Below, piece after piece: positions 1-8,501 of a DNA stretch of 64,000 nt. A program made the position numbers and the translations under genes. Every line of letters begins with the position of its first letter. The first letter of the stretch is position 1. Below the pieces are notes generated by a model, which worked only from the letters and a program-made list of their open reading frames with translations, had not been told where the DNA came from and did no database searches. This DNA is from Clostridia bacterium (GTDB lineage Bacteria > Bacillota > Clostridia > TANB77 > CAG-508): assembly GCA_017517685.1 (NCBI GenBank), contig JAFWYK010000003.1, positions 68,860 to 132,859 on the forward strand, given 5' to 3'.

Positions 1-1
1 A

Positions 2-301
2 GTTAAAGAGAAATTAAGGAAGAGAAAAATTTTAGAAAATATAGAAGATTATGAAAATCTAGTATCAGAGAAGAATAGTTTAAATTTAGAAGATGATATA
101 CATGAATGTGAATGCGTTTCAAAATGTATTAAAAATTTAAAAGAGATTGATATTTTAATTCTTAACTATTTTTATTACCACTCTAAAACTACAAAAGAAA
201 TAGCTATAATGTTAAATGTTTCTGAAATAAATGTTAGATGTAGATTATTTAGACTAAGAAATAAAATAAGGAAGGAAATAAGTGATAAAGGAGGTGTTTA
301 A
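2..301 (+). CDS. ECF-type sigma factor, C-terminal part (5' end outside window)
   Basis: The reading frame is open from the window edge and stops at 299-301, giving about 99 residues. The last 50 form a sigma-70 region 4 helix-turn-helix: a helix ending in LNYFYYH, then TTKEIAIMLNVSE as the turn and recognition helix approach, then VRCRLFRLRNKIRKE, the usual promoter -35 binding helix of ECF factors. The preceding part (charged, with CECVSKC) is the linker from region 2, which lies outside the window. The next gene starts 2 bases after the stop and encodes a one-pass membrane protein, the classical sigma/anti-sigma arrangement, so the two are probably co-transcribed and functionally linked. 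The family call is firm; the regulon is unknown. Confidence 0.8.
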   Translation, partial: VKEKLRKRKILENIEDYENLVSEKNSLNLEDDIHECECVSKCIKNLKEIDILILNYFYYHSKTTKEIAIMLNVSEINVRCRLFRLRNKIRKEISDKGGV

Positions 302-303
302 AG

Positions 304-1398
304 ATGGATTATAGAGAAAAAACAAAACTAAAAATTTCTATATATAAAATGTCTGAAAAGGAGAAGCAAATGAATAAAGAAAAAAGTTTAATAAATAAAG
401 TTGCGATTGTTGCAAGTGTTGTACTTATTTTTTCTGGCATGAGCTATGCTACAACAAAAATAATTGAAAAGATTTGGAAAGAACCAGAAGTGATAACTGG
501 ATATTATAAAGAAGATGGAAGTAAAAATGAAAATCCTATAGAAAAAACAAATGAAGTAAATCTGTTATCTAATGAAGAAGTAGAAAACTTTGCTATCCAA
601 AAATTAAAAAAGTTTGGAAAAGGTGATAATAACATACTTAATGTAAGACTAGAAGATAGACCACAAAATACAAATTTAAAATATATTGTTGAAGCTGAAA
701 ATAGAATTTCGATTTCAGTAGATGCAACAAATAAGAATACTTGGGGATACTCAAATAATTTAGAAAATATAAGTGAATATAGAGGAAATAAAGAAGAACT
801 AGAAAAAGTAGTAAGAAATATTATAAAAGAACATGATATTGATCTTGAAGATTATAAATTAGTTAAAGTTAATACAAATACATCAAATGAAGAAACGGCT
901 TATATATGGTATTACTATTTTTATAAAGATTATGGAACATTTATAAATAAATATGAAGAAGTTGCGGTAGCTATTGTTCCAGAGATAAATGAAGTTTTTT
1001 GGTTTATAGTAAATCAAGATAAATTTGAAAATAATGAAATTTTAATTACAAAAGAAGATGCTAAGAATATTGCATTAGAGGCAGAAAAGAAAATTGAGAC
1101 AGGATATGAGATAGAAGACGTAGATGTAAAAATAGATATTGCTAAGATGAACAGCAGAGCGCATTTTAGATTGAATAATTATGAAATTTATAAAGCACAA
1201 ACTAATGGTGAGGTATCTATTGAAGATTTAGTGTATTATCGTACAGAAGATATTGTTAGAAGGTGTTATATGGTAACAATAATTTATAATATACCAAAAC
1301 ATAATTTAGATTCGATATTTACGTATTTTATAGATGCAACAACTGGAGAGATAATTGGTGGTAATGAACATTACTATACATCAGGAATAACAGAATAA
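304..1398 (+). CDS. One-pass membrane protein, putative anti-sigma partner with PepSY-like extracellular part
   Basis: 364 residues. A short basic cytoplasmic N-terminus (about residues 1-30) is followed by one membrane segment (about 31-50, VAIVASVVLIFSGMSYA), then a long acidic extracytoplasmic region. The region near 265-350 (ITKEDAKNIALEAE, later IDATTGEIIGGNEHYY) has the look of PepSY/YcdB-type repeats, in which a helix is followed by strands ending in 'D..TGEI'. The start is preceded by AAAGGAGGTG overlapping the end of the sigma gene. Position directly after an ECF sigma gene and the topology suggest it holds the sigma factor at the membrane or reads an envelope signal. That role is inferred from context; no named anti-sigma motif was identified. 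A strong terminator follows. Confidence 0.6.
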   Translation: MDYREKTKLKISIYKMSEKEKQMNKEKSLINKVAIVASVVLIFSGMSYATTKIIEKIWKEPEVITGYYKEDGSKNENPIEKTNEVNLLSNEEVENFAIQKLKKFGKGDNNILNVRLEDRPQNTNLKYIVEAENRISISVDATNKNTWGYSNNLENISEYRGNKEELEKVVRNIIKEHDIDLEDYKLVKVNTNTSNEETAYIWYYYFYKDYGTFINKYEEVAVAIVPEINEVFWFIVNQDKFENNEILITKEDAKNIALEAEKKIETGYEIEDVDVKIDIAKMNSRAHFRLNNYEIYKAQTNGEVSIEDLVYYRTEDIVRRCYMVTIIYNIPKHNLDSIFTYFIDATTGEIIGGNEHYYTSGITE

Positions 1399-1403
1399 AA
1401 AAA

Positions 1404-1441
1404 TAGAGAACTATTTTTTATAGATAGTTCTCTAATTTTTT
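1404..1441 (+). terminator. Intrinsic terminator after the sigma/membrane protein pair
   Basis: TAGAGAACTAT (1404-1414) pairs with ATAGTTCTCTA (1424-1434), an 11-bp stem with a 9-base loop followed by ATTTTTTTT. It ends the + strand unit and may also serve the convergent gene. Confidence 0.85.
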
Positions 1442-1501
1442 TGGTAAAAGCGTTTTTATTTAAAAATAATTATATTAATTTGTTATAATTTGCTTTTGAT
1501 A

Positions 1502-3652
1502 TTAGTGACCGCCGCCACCGCCGCCGCCACCACGACCGCCACCGCCGTAGCCACCGTATCCGCCTGAACGAGCAAAGCTTGAAGCGCTACGAGCTGATGA
1601 TCTAAATGAACGGCTAGAAACATAGAAACTTCTTGAACGATAATATGGGTTACTTAAGATTTGGCTTCTTTCAGCGAATTCTGGAGCATTGATTTCTAAC
1701 GCTTTAATTACTTTATCTGAAATACCAAATGCTGTTGCATAAACTAAGTAATGTTCCCATAAAGCTAAATCTGGAACTGAACGTTCATTCATAAGTGTAT
1801 CACTATCTAAGAATTTATATAATCCGTGCCATTTTACATATTCGTCTTCACCAAATTGAGTAAGTAGGATGTAGTTGTGAGCAAGATTTGTTAGTCTGTG
1901 ACCACCAAATATTAGTGATATTCCTAAAACAAATAATGCACCAAATGCTAATCCAAGACCAGCTTGGTAAATAAAATAATTACCTAAAGTTAATATTAAA
2001 AATCCTAATAAATAGTAGCAGAAACCTTCACCATTTAATGAATTATACGCTTGTTTATAATTTGCTTTTTGGAAATATTTTTGTGCTACACCAATATTTA
2101 TTGTAGAATTTTCAAGTCCTCTTACAAATGAATCTGTATAAGCATAATCTATTGAAATATTATCTTCTAAATCTTTCATTGTTGTCATACCACAAATAGA
2201 ATGTCTTACGATAACGTTAAAATATATTTTTTCAGTTTCTGTTAATGGTTCATATTCTTTTTCTGGTTCTTCAGGAATTTCTGGAATTATAGGTTCTGGA
2301 CTTATAGCTTCTGTAACTCCATATGTAGAAGAACCGTATTCAGTACTATATGTGCTTGTAGTAAATACAGGTTTTGGTCTATATAGAACTTTTAATTTTA
2401 CATTTGAGTTTATCCAATCTTTACTTGGATCGATTTTTTCAACTTTAATATATTCTTTTCTAACTAAACTTAAAAGTAGGGCAGCGAATATATCTTGTTT
2501 ATCTTTGATTTTTTTATCTTTAATAAAAGCAAGATCAGCAGCAAAAGAAGGGTCTAAGTTGCTTGGAATTTCTCTAAACATATCCATTTCCATAGATGGT
2601 TTATAGAAAGTATATTTGCTTTCGATTTTATCATCTGCTTTTAATAATTTTTTTACTATTATATATGAGAAGAAAAGTGAAAGAAGTAATAAGCAAACTT
2701 TTGCAACTTCTATACTTTTTCCTTCATTTACATATTCTTCATGTTCGTCTTTTAATTCTTCAAGTACAGGTTCGTTAGAGTAGTAGTTGTTTGGAGCATA
2801 AGCTGTGAATTTATTATAATCATCTCCAAAAGATACTAAGTCGAATTCTAAGTATTCTGTAGCTGGATCAAATTTTAAATCTTCTTTATCTAAGCTCATA
2901 GAGAATGTATGGTATCCAGGATTAATGTTTGGATCTTCTGTATAAGCAAAACTACGATTTTTTGTACCATATGTATTTACATAGTAGTTTCCTTTTTTAG
3001 GCATATCTTTATTTGGTATTAAAATTTCAGCATCAAATTTTTCTAAATGATTAACTGAGTTTTCTGAGAACATTGATACATATAGTTCTGAACAATCTCC
3101 ATAACGTAGAGCAGCGTTATACATATCATAATTAATAACAAATTGTACTTTTTCACGATAAATACCATTAACATAGAAGAATACACATTCATATAAATCA
3201 TAATATTCATCATATGGTCCTGGACTGTGATACCATTTATAAGGTCCATAATATGAAGATGTATAATCAGAATCATAGTAATAAAGTTTTGAACTTTCAG
3301 CATAAGGTATTTGTCTACCATCAGGTAAAATTTGAGTTACTGAATTAACTCTATAGCTAACTTTAAGTCCATCAACTTCATCTTCGCATAAGTCTCTCCA
3401 AAGTTCCCAAAATGGATTGCTTCTAAATGCAGAATGAATATCAAAAGTTATTTTTTCTGTAACATTTAAGCTGCCTCCATTTCCAAGGTCGTCATTAAGT
3501 TTGGCACTATAATCTAATTCTGTTATTCTTGCGTAGTCAAATGGGTTCAAACCAGCTTCTGTCAGTGAATCAAATATTGCAAAAAATAGTGGTAAGAAGA
3601 AAACTAAGCCAAAAAATAAAAGATAGATTGTAACAAGATTAATTTTTTTCAT
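1502..3652 (-). CDS. DUF2207-like membrane protein with glycine-rich C-terminus
   Basis: 716 residues from the ATG at 3652, chosen over an upstream in-frame ATG at 3685 because GAAAGGAA lies 10 bases before it. It has an N-terminal membrane segment (about 5-30, LLFFGLVFFLPLFFAIF) and a long extracytoplasmic domain containing 'LNVTEKITFDIHSAF', as in DUF2207 proteins. Then come a membrane helix near 325-345, a cytoplasmic-type region, a hydrophobic pair near 540-590, and a tail rich in Ser/Arg/Phe that ends in an almost pure glycine run plus His. This topology and the Gly tail are typical of DUF2207 (YciQ-like) proteins, whose biochemical role is not established. It has its own promoter, divergent from the aldo/keto reductase. 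The Gly tail uses GGC/GGT codons and forms a conspicuous GC-rich patch at 1502-1565. Confidence 0.75.
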   Translation of the reverse strand: MKKINLVTIYLLFFGLVFFLPLFFAIFDSLTEAGLNPFDYARITELDYSAKLNDDLGNGGSLNVTEKITFDIHSAFRSNPFWELWRDLCEDEVDGLKVSYRVNSVTQILPDGRQIPYAESSKLYYYDSDYTSSYYGPYKWYHSPGPYDEYYDLYECVFFYVNGIYREKVQFVINYDMYNAALRYGDCSELYVSMFSENSVNHLEKFDAEILIPNKDMPKKGNYYVNTYGTKNRSFAYTEDPNINPGYHTFSMSLDKEDLKFDPATEYLEFDLVSFGDDYNKFTAYAPNNYYSNEPVLEELKDEHEEYVNEGKSIEVAKVCLLLLSLFFSYIIVKKLLKADDKIESKYTFYKPSMEMDMFREIPSNLDPSFAADLAFIKDKKIKDKQDIFAALLLSLVRKEYIKVEKIDPSKDWINSNVKLKVLYRPKPVFTTSTYSTEYGSSTYGVTEAISPEPIIPEIPEEPEKEYEPLTETEKIYFNVIVRHSICGMTTMKDLEDNISIDYAYTDSFVRGLENSTINIGVAQKYFQKANYKQAYNSLNGEGFCYYLLGFLILTLGNYFIYQAGLGLAFGALFVLGISLIFGGHRLTNLAHNYILLTQFGEDEYVKWHGLYKFLDSDTLMNERSVPDLALWEHYLVYATAFGISDKVIKALEINAPEFAERSQILSNPYYRSRSFYVSSRSFRSSARSASSFARSGGYGGYGGGGRGGGGGGGGH

Positions 3653-3686
3653 CTTAGTCGAATTCCTTTCAAAATATATATACATA

Positions 3687-3715
3687 AGTATATAAATATT
3701 ACCAAAATTTGTAAA
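3687..3715 (-). promoter_or_regulatory. Promoter for the DUF2207-like gene
   Basis: On the minus strand, TTTACA (3715-3710) and TATACT (3692-3687) are separated by 17 bases, about 35 bases before the chosen start codon. A good match to the vegetative consensus. Confidence 0.6.
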
Positions 3716-3749
3716 GATATTTATTTTAGATTACATATCAGTATAAACC

Positions 3750-3778
3750 TTGAAAAAATCTTGATTTAGTGCTAAAAT
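3750..3778 (+). promoter_or_regulatory. Promoter for the aldo/keto reductase unit
   Basis: TTGAAA (3750-3755), a 17-base spacer and TAAAAT (3773-3778) preceded by TGC, an extended -10. The gene starts 60 bases downstream behind AAAAAGGAG. Confidence 0.65.
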
Positions 3779-3837
3779 GCAACTACCAAAAGAAATGTTT
3801 TTTGCACTAAAATTTTCATATAAAAAGGAGTAAAATT

Positions 3838-5016
3838 ATGGAGTATCGTTTTGATAAATATGGTAATAAAATATCTGTAATTGGTTATGGATGTATGAGA
3901 TTTACTCAAAAAGCCGGAAAAATAGATATAGATAAAGCTGAAAAAGAAATTATGACGGCTTTTAATAATGGTGTTAATTATTATGATACAGCATATATCT
4001 ATCCAGGAAGTGAAGCGGCACTTGGTGAAATATTAGAAAGAAATAAAATAAGAGATCAAGTTAAAATTGCAACTAAACTTCCACAATATATGATTAAATC
4101 AGTAGAAAGTGCAGAAAAATGTTTTAATGAAGAGTTAAAAAGATTAAAAACTGATCATATAGATTATTATTTTATGCATATGCTTACAGATGTAAAATCA
4201 TGGGAAAGATTAAAAGAGCTTGGAGTATTAGATTGGCTAAATGATAAAAAAGCAAAAGGACAAATTAAACAAGTTGGTTTCTCATATCATGGCAATTCAG
4301 ATATGTTCTGCAAGCTAATTGATGCAAATGATTGGGATTTTTGTATGATTCAATATAATTATTTAGATGAGCATAGTCAAGCTGGAAGAAAAGGTTTAGA
4401 ATATGCATCAAATAAAGGTCTACCAGTAATGATAATGGAACCGTTAAGAGGTGGAAGACTTGTAAATAACCTTCCAGAAAAAGCTAAAAAATTATTTGAA
4501 GAATATGAAATAAAAAGAACACCAGCTGAATGGTCATTTAGATGGTTGTGGAGTCAAAAAGAAGTAACATGCGTACTTTCTGGAATGAATTCAATAGAAA
4601 TGGTAGAAGCAAATTGTAAAGCAGCATCTACATCAAAAGTTGGTGAGTATACTGAAAAAGATCAAGAATTATTAAAGCAAGTTATAGCATCTATTAATGA
4701 AAAAATGAAAGTAGGATGTACAGGTTGTGGGTATTGTATGCCATGTCCTAAAAACGTAGATATACCAGGTACATTTTCAGCATATAATAAAAGATACACA
4801 GATGGTTGGTTTACTGGTATGAAAGAATATGTAATGTGTACTCTTTTAAGAAAAGACGCTACATCAGCATCAAATTGTGTTGAATGCGGAAAATGTGAAG
4901 GACATTGTCCACAAAAAATAGAAATAAGAAAAGAACTTAAAAATGCACAAAAGACTTTAGAAACACCTATTTATAAGGTTGCATCTAAATTTGTAAAATG
5001 GTTTATGAAATATTAA
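3838..5016 (+). CDS. Aldo/keto reductase with C-terminal ferredoxin-like 4Fe-4S domain
   Basis: 392 residues. Residues 1-270 follow the aldo/keto reductase barrel: GYGCMRFT near the start, 'NNGVNYYDTAYIYPGSE' carrying the catalytic Asp and Tyr, the Lys in 'IATKLP', and 'DYYFMHML' in place of the usual LxHxP strand. The C-terminal 100 residues hold two cysteine clusters, CxxCxxCxxCP (CTGCGYCMPCP) and CxxCxxCxxxCP (CVECGKCEGHCP), which should bind 4Fe-4S clusters. This two-part architecture is a common anaerobe family, annotated as 'aldo/keto reductase, predicted oxidoreductase'; the substrate is unknown. The downstream HD gene starts 14 bases after the stop, so the two are probably co-transcribed. 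Confidence 0.9.
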   Translation: MEYRFDKYGNKISVIGYGCMRFTQKAGKIDIDKAEKEIMTAFNNGVNYYDTAYIYPGSEAALGEILERNKIRDQVKIATKLPQYMIKSVESAEKCFNEELKRLKTDHIDYYFMHMLTDVKSWERLKELGVLDWLNDKKAKGQIKQVGFSYHGNSDMFCKLIDANDWDFCMIQYNYLDEHSQAGRKGLEYASNKGLPVMIMEPLRGGRLVNNLPEKAKKLFEEYEIKRTPAEWSFRWLWSQKEVTCVLSGMNSIEMVEANCKAASTSKVGEYTEKDQELLKQVIASINEKMKVGCTGCGYCMPCPKNVDIPGTFSAYNKRYTDGWFTGMKEYVMCTLLRKDATSASNCVECGKCEGHCPQKIEIRKELKNAQKTLETPIYKVASKFVKWFMKY

Positions 5017-5030
5017 AAGGGAAGTTGAAA

Positions 5031-6083
5031 ATGAAAAATTATCTAGAAAAAATTAATCCAACATTAAAAGAGTATTATGAAATATTATCTCCAGAAATAC
5101 CAGATTTTTTGGCGGATTATATTAATACTGAAGCTATGCAAAAACAAAATGGAATAAGCGTAACATGTGGTACTTATTATTCTGATATGTATGATCAAGT
5201 ATGGTATTCAAGCTTAGATCATAGTATTGCAGTAGCATTAATCATATGGAATTTTACTAAAGATAAGAAACAAACTTTATCAGGACTTTTTCATGATATT
5301 GCAACACCAGTATTTAAACATTGTATAGATTTCATGAATAAAGATTATGAAAAACAAGAGTCAACAGAAGAATTAACTACTAAACTTATTAAAGACTCTA
5401 AAGAGATAATGGATCTTTTAAAAAGAGATGGAATTAAAATAGAAGAAATAAATGATTATCATATATATCCGATAGCAGATAATGATACACCAATGCTTTC
5501 TAGTGATAGATTAGAATATACATTAAGTAATGGATATGGTGTAACTGAAAAATTATGGGGATTAGATGATATTAAAGAAGTTTATCAAGATATTGTAATT
5601 TTAAAAAATGAAAAAGGCATTGATGAACTTGGATTTAAGTCTATAAAAAAAGCAGAGAAATTTGTTCTAACAATGAGCAAACTATCAAGATTATATAGAA
5701 GAAATAAAACAAAATTTACTATGCAATTTTTAGCTGATACTATGAAGAAAATGTCAGAAGCAGGACTTGTTACAGTAGATGATTTATATAAGTATTCAGA
5801 AGCAGAAGTTATGAAAATGATAGAAGATTGTTCTTTAGAAAATGTATCAGAATGTTTTAAATCATGGAAAACTGCAAAACAAATTAAAGAATCTGACAAT
5901 AAGCCTGAAGATGTATTTTTTGTTAGTATTGATAATGTAAAAGTAAGATATATTAATCCGCTTGTATTAGTTGATGGAAAAGCAAAAAGAATAATGGATG
6001 TATCAGATGTTGCAAAAGATGCAATTGAAATAGCAAGAGAATATAAAACTAAAAAATATGCATATTTAGATTTTAAATATTAA
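5031..6083 (+). CDS. HD-domain phosphohydrolase
   Basis: 350 residues from the ATG at 5031, which has AAAAGGGAAG in front of it; an in-frame ATG at 4998 would lie inside the previous gene. The metal-binding pattern of the HD superfamily is visible: H in 'LDHSIAVALIIW', the His-Asp pair in 'LSGLFHDIATPVFKH', and a later Asp in 'SSDRLEYTLS'. HD proteins hydrolyse phosphate esters, most often of nucleotides. The C-terminal half (about 180-350) is not recognised. The next gene (a GNAT) begins 41 bases later, and the run of small nucleotide and stress enzymes downstream fits a house-cleaning role, but the substrate cannot be told from sequence. Confidence 0.8.
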   Translation: MKNYLEKINPTLKEYYEILSPEIPDFLADYINTEAMQKQNGISVTCGTYYSDMYDQVWYSSLDHSIAVALIIWNFTKDKKQTLSGLFHDIATPVFKHCIDFMNKDYEKQESTEELTTKLIKDSKEIMDLLKRDGIKIEEINDYHIYPIADNDTPMLSSDRLEYTLSNGYGVTEKLWGLDDIKEVYQDIVILKNEKGIDELGFKSIKKAEKFVLTMSKLSRLYRRNKTKFTMQFLADTMKKMSEAGLVTVDDLYKYSEAEVMKMIEDCSLENVSECFKSWKTAKQIKESDNKPEDVFFVSIDNVKVRYINPLVLVDGKAKRIMDVSDVAKDAIEIAREYKTKKYAYLDFKY

Positions 6084-6124
6084 TTTTTAATAATAAAAAA
6101 GAAAAATAAAAGGAGGAATAGATT

Positions 6125-6628
6125 ATGAATTTAGAAATTAGACAAATAACTTTAGAAGATATTCCTCATGTTGTAAAAATTCAAATAGCTGGATGGCAAA
6201 CAGCATATAGAGGAATAATTGATGATGAATATTTAGATTCACTTGATGAAGAATCAAAGAAAGTAAAACGAAAACGTGATTATAATAAATCTCCGTTTAT
6301 TGTGGCGGTATTAGATGGAAAAATAGTTGGTTTTTGTAGATATCTTTATGAAGTAGTATCAGATGATGGAGAAGGCTTTGAATCAGAGATTATGGCGTTA
6401 TATGTTATGCCAGAACTTAAAGGTAAAGGAATTGGAAAAGCAATTTTTTCTTATGTAAAAGAAGACTTAAAAAAACATGGAAAAAGAAATGCGATTCTTT
6501 GGTGTTTAAAAGAAAATTATCCATCAAGAGCTTTTTATGAAAAGATGGGTGGCAAGATTGTCGGTGAACATGGAATAGAAATAGGCTCTAAAATTTATCC
6601 CGAAGTCGGGTTTGGTTATACTTTATAA
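6125..6628 (+). CDS. GNAT-family N-acetyltransferase
   Basis: 167 residues, about the usual GNAT length. It begins with 'LEIRQITLEDIPHVVKI', followed by 'GWQTAYRGI' as in the RimI-like or phosphinothricin-acetyltransferase-like branch. The acetyl-CoA pyrophosphate loop is 'VMPELKGKGIGKAIF' (Q/R-x-x-G-x-G form), then 'ENYPSRAFYEKMGGKIVGE', the usual final strand and helix. AAAGGAGGAA stands 8 bases before the ATG. GNATs acetylate an amine or protein N-terminus; the acceptor is not predictable here. Confidence 0.9.
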   Translation: MNLEIRQITLEDIPHVVKIQIAGWQTAYRGIIDDEYLDSLDEESKKVKRKRDYNKSPFIVAVLDGKIVGFCRYLYEVVSDDGEGFESEIMALYVMPELKGKGIGKAIFSYVKEDLKKHGKRNAILWCLKENYPSRAFYEKMGGKIVGEHGIEIGSKIYPEVGFGYTL

Positions 6629-6679
6629 ATTTAAAAACAAAAACAAAATAAAGATAATTAAATAAAGGCGGGATTAAAT

Positions 6680-7465
6680 ATGGAAAATGTAAATGAAATT
6701 TTAAATAATTATTATTCAAATTATGATGAAGATGCAAGACTTACAAAAGATAGATCTCATCATATTGAGTTTATAACAACAGTAAATTATATAGATAAAT
6801 ACTTAAAATCAGGAGATAGAATTTTAGAAGTTGGAGCAGGTACTGGAAGATATTCCTTATATTATGCTTCAAAAGGATATAAGGTAAATTCTATTGAATT
6901 AATTGACTCAAATATTGATATTTTTAAAACAAAGATAAAAGATGATATGGATATTAATGTAGAGCAAGGTAATGCTTTAGATTTATCAAGATTTGAGGAT
7001 AATACTTTTGATGTTACATTAGTACTTGGACCACTTTATCACTTGTTTACTAAAGAGGATAAAGAAAAAGCAATTAGTGAAGCAATAAGAGTAACTAAAA
7101 AAGGTGGTATTATATATTTTGCGTATATAACTAATGATGCTGTTATAGTATCTTATGGATTAAGAAAAGGTAATCTTTTAAAAATTCCAGAATTAGTAGA
7201 TGAAAATTATAAAGTGAAAGATATACCAGAAGAGATTTTTTCAGCAAATTTAGTTGATGAGTTTAATTGTTTAATGGAAAAATTTGATGTTAAGTTTTTA
7301 CATAATGTTGCAACAGATGGAATATCAAATCATTTGGCAGAATATGTAAACAAATTAACAGATGAAGAATATGATATATGGGTGAAATATCACTTAAGTA
7401 CTGCTGAAAGAAAAGACTTATTAGGCCATAGTAGTCACATTCTTTATATATGCACAAAAAATTAG
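6680..7465 (+). CDS. Class I SAM-dependent methyltransferase
   Basis: 261 residues. Motif I is 'ILEVGAGTGRYSLYYA' (about residues 49-64), motif II an acidic strand end 'VNSIELIDSNIDIF', and motif IV 'FDVTLVLGPLYHLF', followed by 'AISEAIRVTKKGGIIYFAYI'. This is the Rossmann-type small-molecule methyltransferase pattern (Methyltransf_11/25). The C-terminal section with 'LLGHSSHILYIC' is common in uncharacterised Bacillota members. AAAGGCGGGA serves as ribosome binding site. It sits in a co-directional run with a GNAT and a Nudix gene 8 bases downstream. The target molecule is unknown. Confidence 0.88.
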   Translation: MENVNEILNNYYSNYDEDARLTKDRSHHIEFITTVNYIDKYLKSGDRILEVGAGTGRYSLYYASKGYKVNSIELIDSNIDIFKTKIKDDMDINVEQGNALDLSRFEDNTFDVTLVLGPLYHLFTKEDKEKAISEAIRVTKKGGIIYFAYITNDAVIVSYGLRKGNLLKIPELVDENYKVKDIPEEIFSANLVDEFNCLMEKFDVKFLHNVATDGISNHLAEYVNKLTDEEYDIWVKYHLSTAERKDLLGHSSHILYICTKN

Positions 7466-7473
7466 GAGTAAAA

Positions 7474-7893
7474 ATGAAAAAGTTAAATGTTATAATTGTT
7501 TATAATAAAGAAGAAAATAAAATATTAATGTGTAAAAGAGAAAAAGAACCTTATAAAGGAAAATATAACTTAGTAGGCGGAAAGCTTGAAGAAAATGAGG
7601 ATAGTTTAGAAGGCGCTTACAGAGAACTTGAGGAAGAAACTGGAATAACAAAAGATGATACTATTCTTACATATTTAATGAATTTTGAATATAAACTGTT
7701 AGATATGCAGCTTCAAGTTTTTGTAGGTAAATTAAATAAAGAAAAAACTCTTGTCGAAGAAGTTAATAAACTATATTGGATGGACTTAAATGAAAACTTC
7801 TTTGACGAGGAAAAATTTGCTGGCGAAGGAAACATAGGACATATGCTTTGCCAAGTAAATATAAATAAAAAACAGATTTTTGAAGGAGACTAA
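7474..7893 (+). CDS. Nudix hydrolase (MutT-like)
   Basis: 139 residues from the ATG at 7474, selected because TTAGGAG lies just upstream; an in-frame ATG at 7450 falls inside the previous gene. The Nudix box is complete (G-x5-E-x7-REUxEExGU): it begins at GGKLEENED, continues through EGAYRELEEETGI and has all glutamates. The segment before it, 'KILMCKREKEPYKGKYNLVGG', is typical of 8-oxo-dGTP or NTP pyrophosphatases. It is followed immediately by a Ham1-family gene, so two nucleotide-sanitising enzymes are adjacent. Substrate assignment within Nudix is uncertain. Confidence 0.9.
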   Translation: MKKLNVIIVYNKEENKILMCKREKEPYKGKYNLVGGKLEENEDSLEGAYRELEEETGITKDDTILTYLMNFEYKLLDMQLQVFVGKLNKEKTLVEEVNKLYWMDLNENFFDEEKFAGEGNIGHMLCQVNINKKQIFEGD

Positions 7894-8472
7894 ATGAAAA
7901 TGGATAACGAAATTATTATTGCATCAGGAAACAAAGGAAAAATAAAAGAGGCACAAGAAATACTTGCTGAATATAAAATAACACCAATAAAAGAACTTGG
8001 TATCGATATTGATGTTGAAGAAGATAAAGATACATTTGTAGATAATGCTATTAAAAAAGCTACAGAAATATCTATATATTTAAATGGTAAAAAATGTATG
8101 TCTGATGATTCTGGAATTGAAATACCATATTTAGACGGATTCCCAGGAGTATTTACAAAAAGATGGCATGCTGGAACAGATAGAGACAGAAATATGGAGA
8201 TTATTAGAAAATTAGAAGGTGTTTCAAAAGAAAATAGAAAAGTAATTTTCACAACAGCAATAGCACTTGCTGAAGGAGATAAATTAGTTACAGCTGAAGA
8301 AAAAATAGAAGGATACATATCTGAAGAGCCAAGAGGAAAAAACGGATTTGGTTTTGATGAAATATTTGAACTTGAAAATGGAAAAACTTTAGCAGAACTA
8401 TCTCAAGAAGAAAAAAATGAAATTAGTGCTAGAAAAAAAGCTTTAGAATCAATAAAAGCAAAATTAAAATAA
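7894..8472 (+). CDS. rdgB: RdgB/HAM1-type non-canonical purine NTP pyrophosphatase
   Basis: 192 residues. The Ham1 signature residues are present: 'IIIASGNKGKIKEAQEIL' (substrate loop SxNxxK), 'DTFVDNAIKKA', 'MSDDSGIEIPYLDGFPGVF' (metal-binding Asp pair), and 'GFGFDEIF' (aromatic base pocket). Near the C-terminus 'EEKNEISARKKALE' replaces the usual SHR motif. These enzymes hydrolyse dITP, ITP and XTP to monophosphates, keeping damaged purines out of DNA and RNA. The ATG follows the stop codon of the Nudix gene directly, with AAGGAG in the end of that gene, so the two are translationally linked. Confidence 0.9.
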   Translation: MKMDNEIIIASGNKGKIKEAQEILAEYKITPIKELGIDIDVEEDKDTFVDNAIKKATEISIYLNGKKCMSDDSGIEIPYLDGFPGVFTKRWHAGTDRDRNMEIIRKLEGVSKENRKVIFTTAIALAEGDKLVTAEEKIEGYISEEPRGKNGFGFDEIFELENGKTLAELSQEEKNEISARKKALESIKAKLK

Positions 8473-8501
8473 GAATAAATTTTACATAAAGAGGAAATTA
8501 A

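Noticed and set aside
2352-2606. Open frames on the + strand inside the DUF2207-like gene
   Set aside because: They lie opposite a long, well-supported gene with family features and have no ribosome binding site; shadow frames of AT-rich coding DNA.
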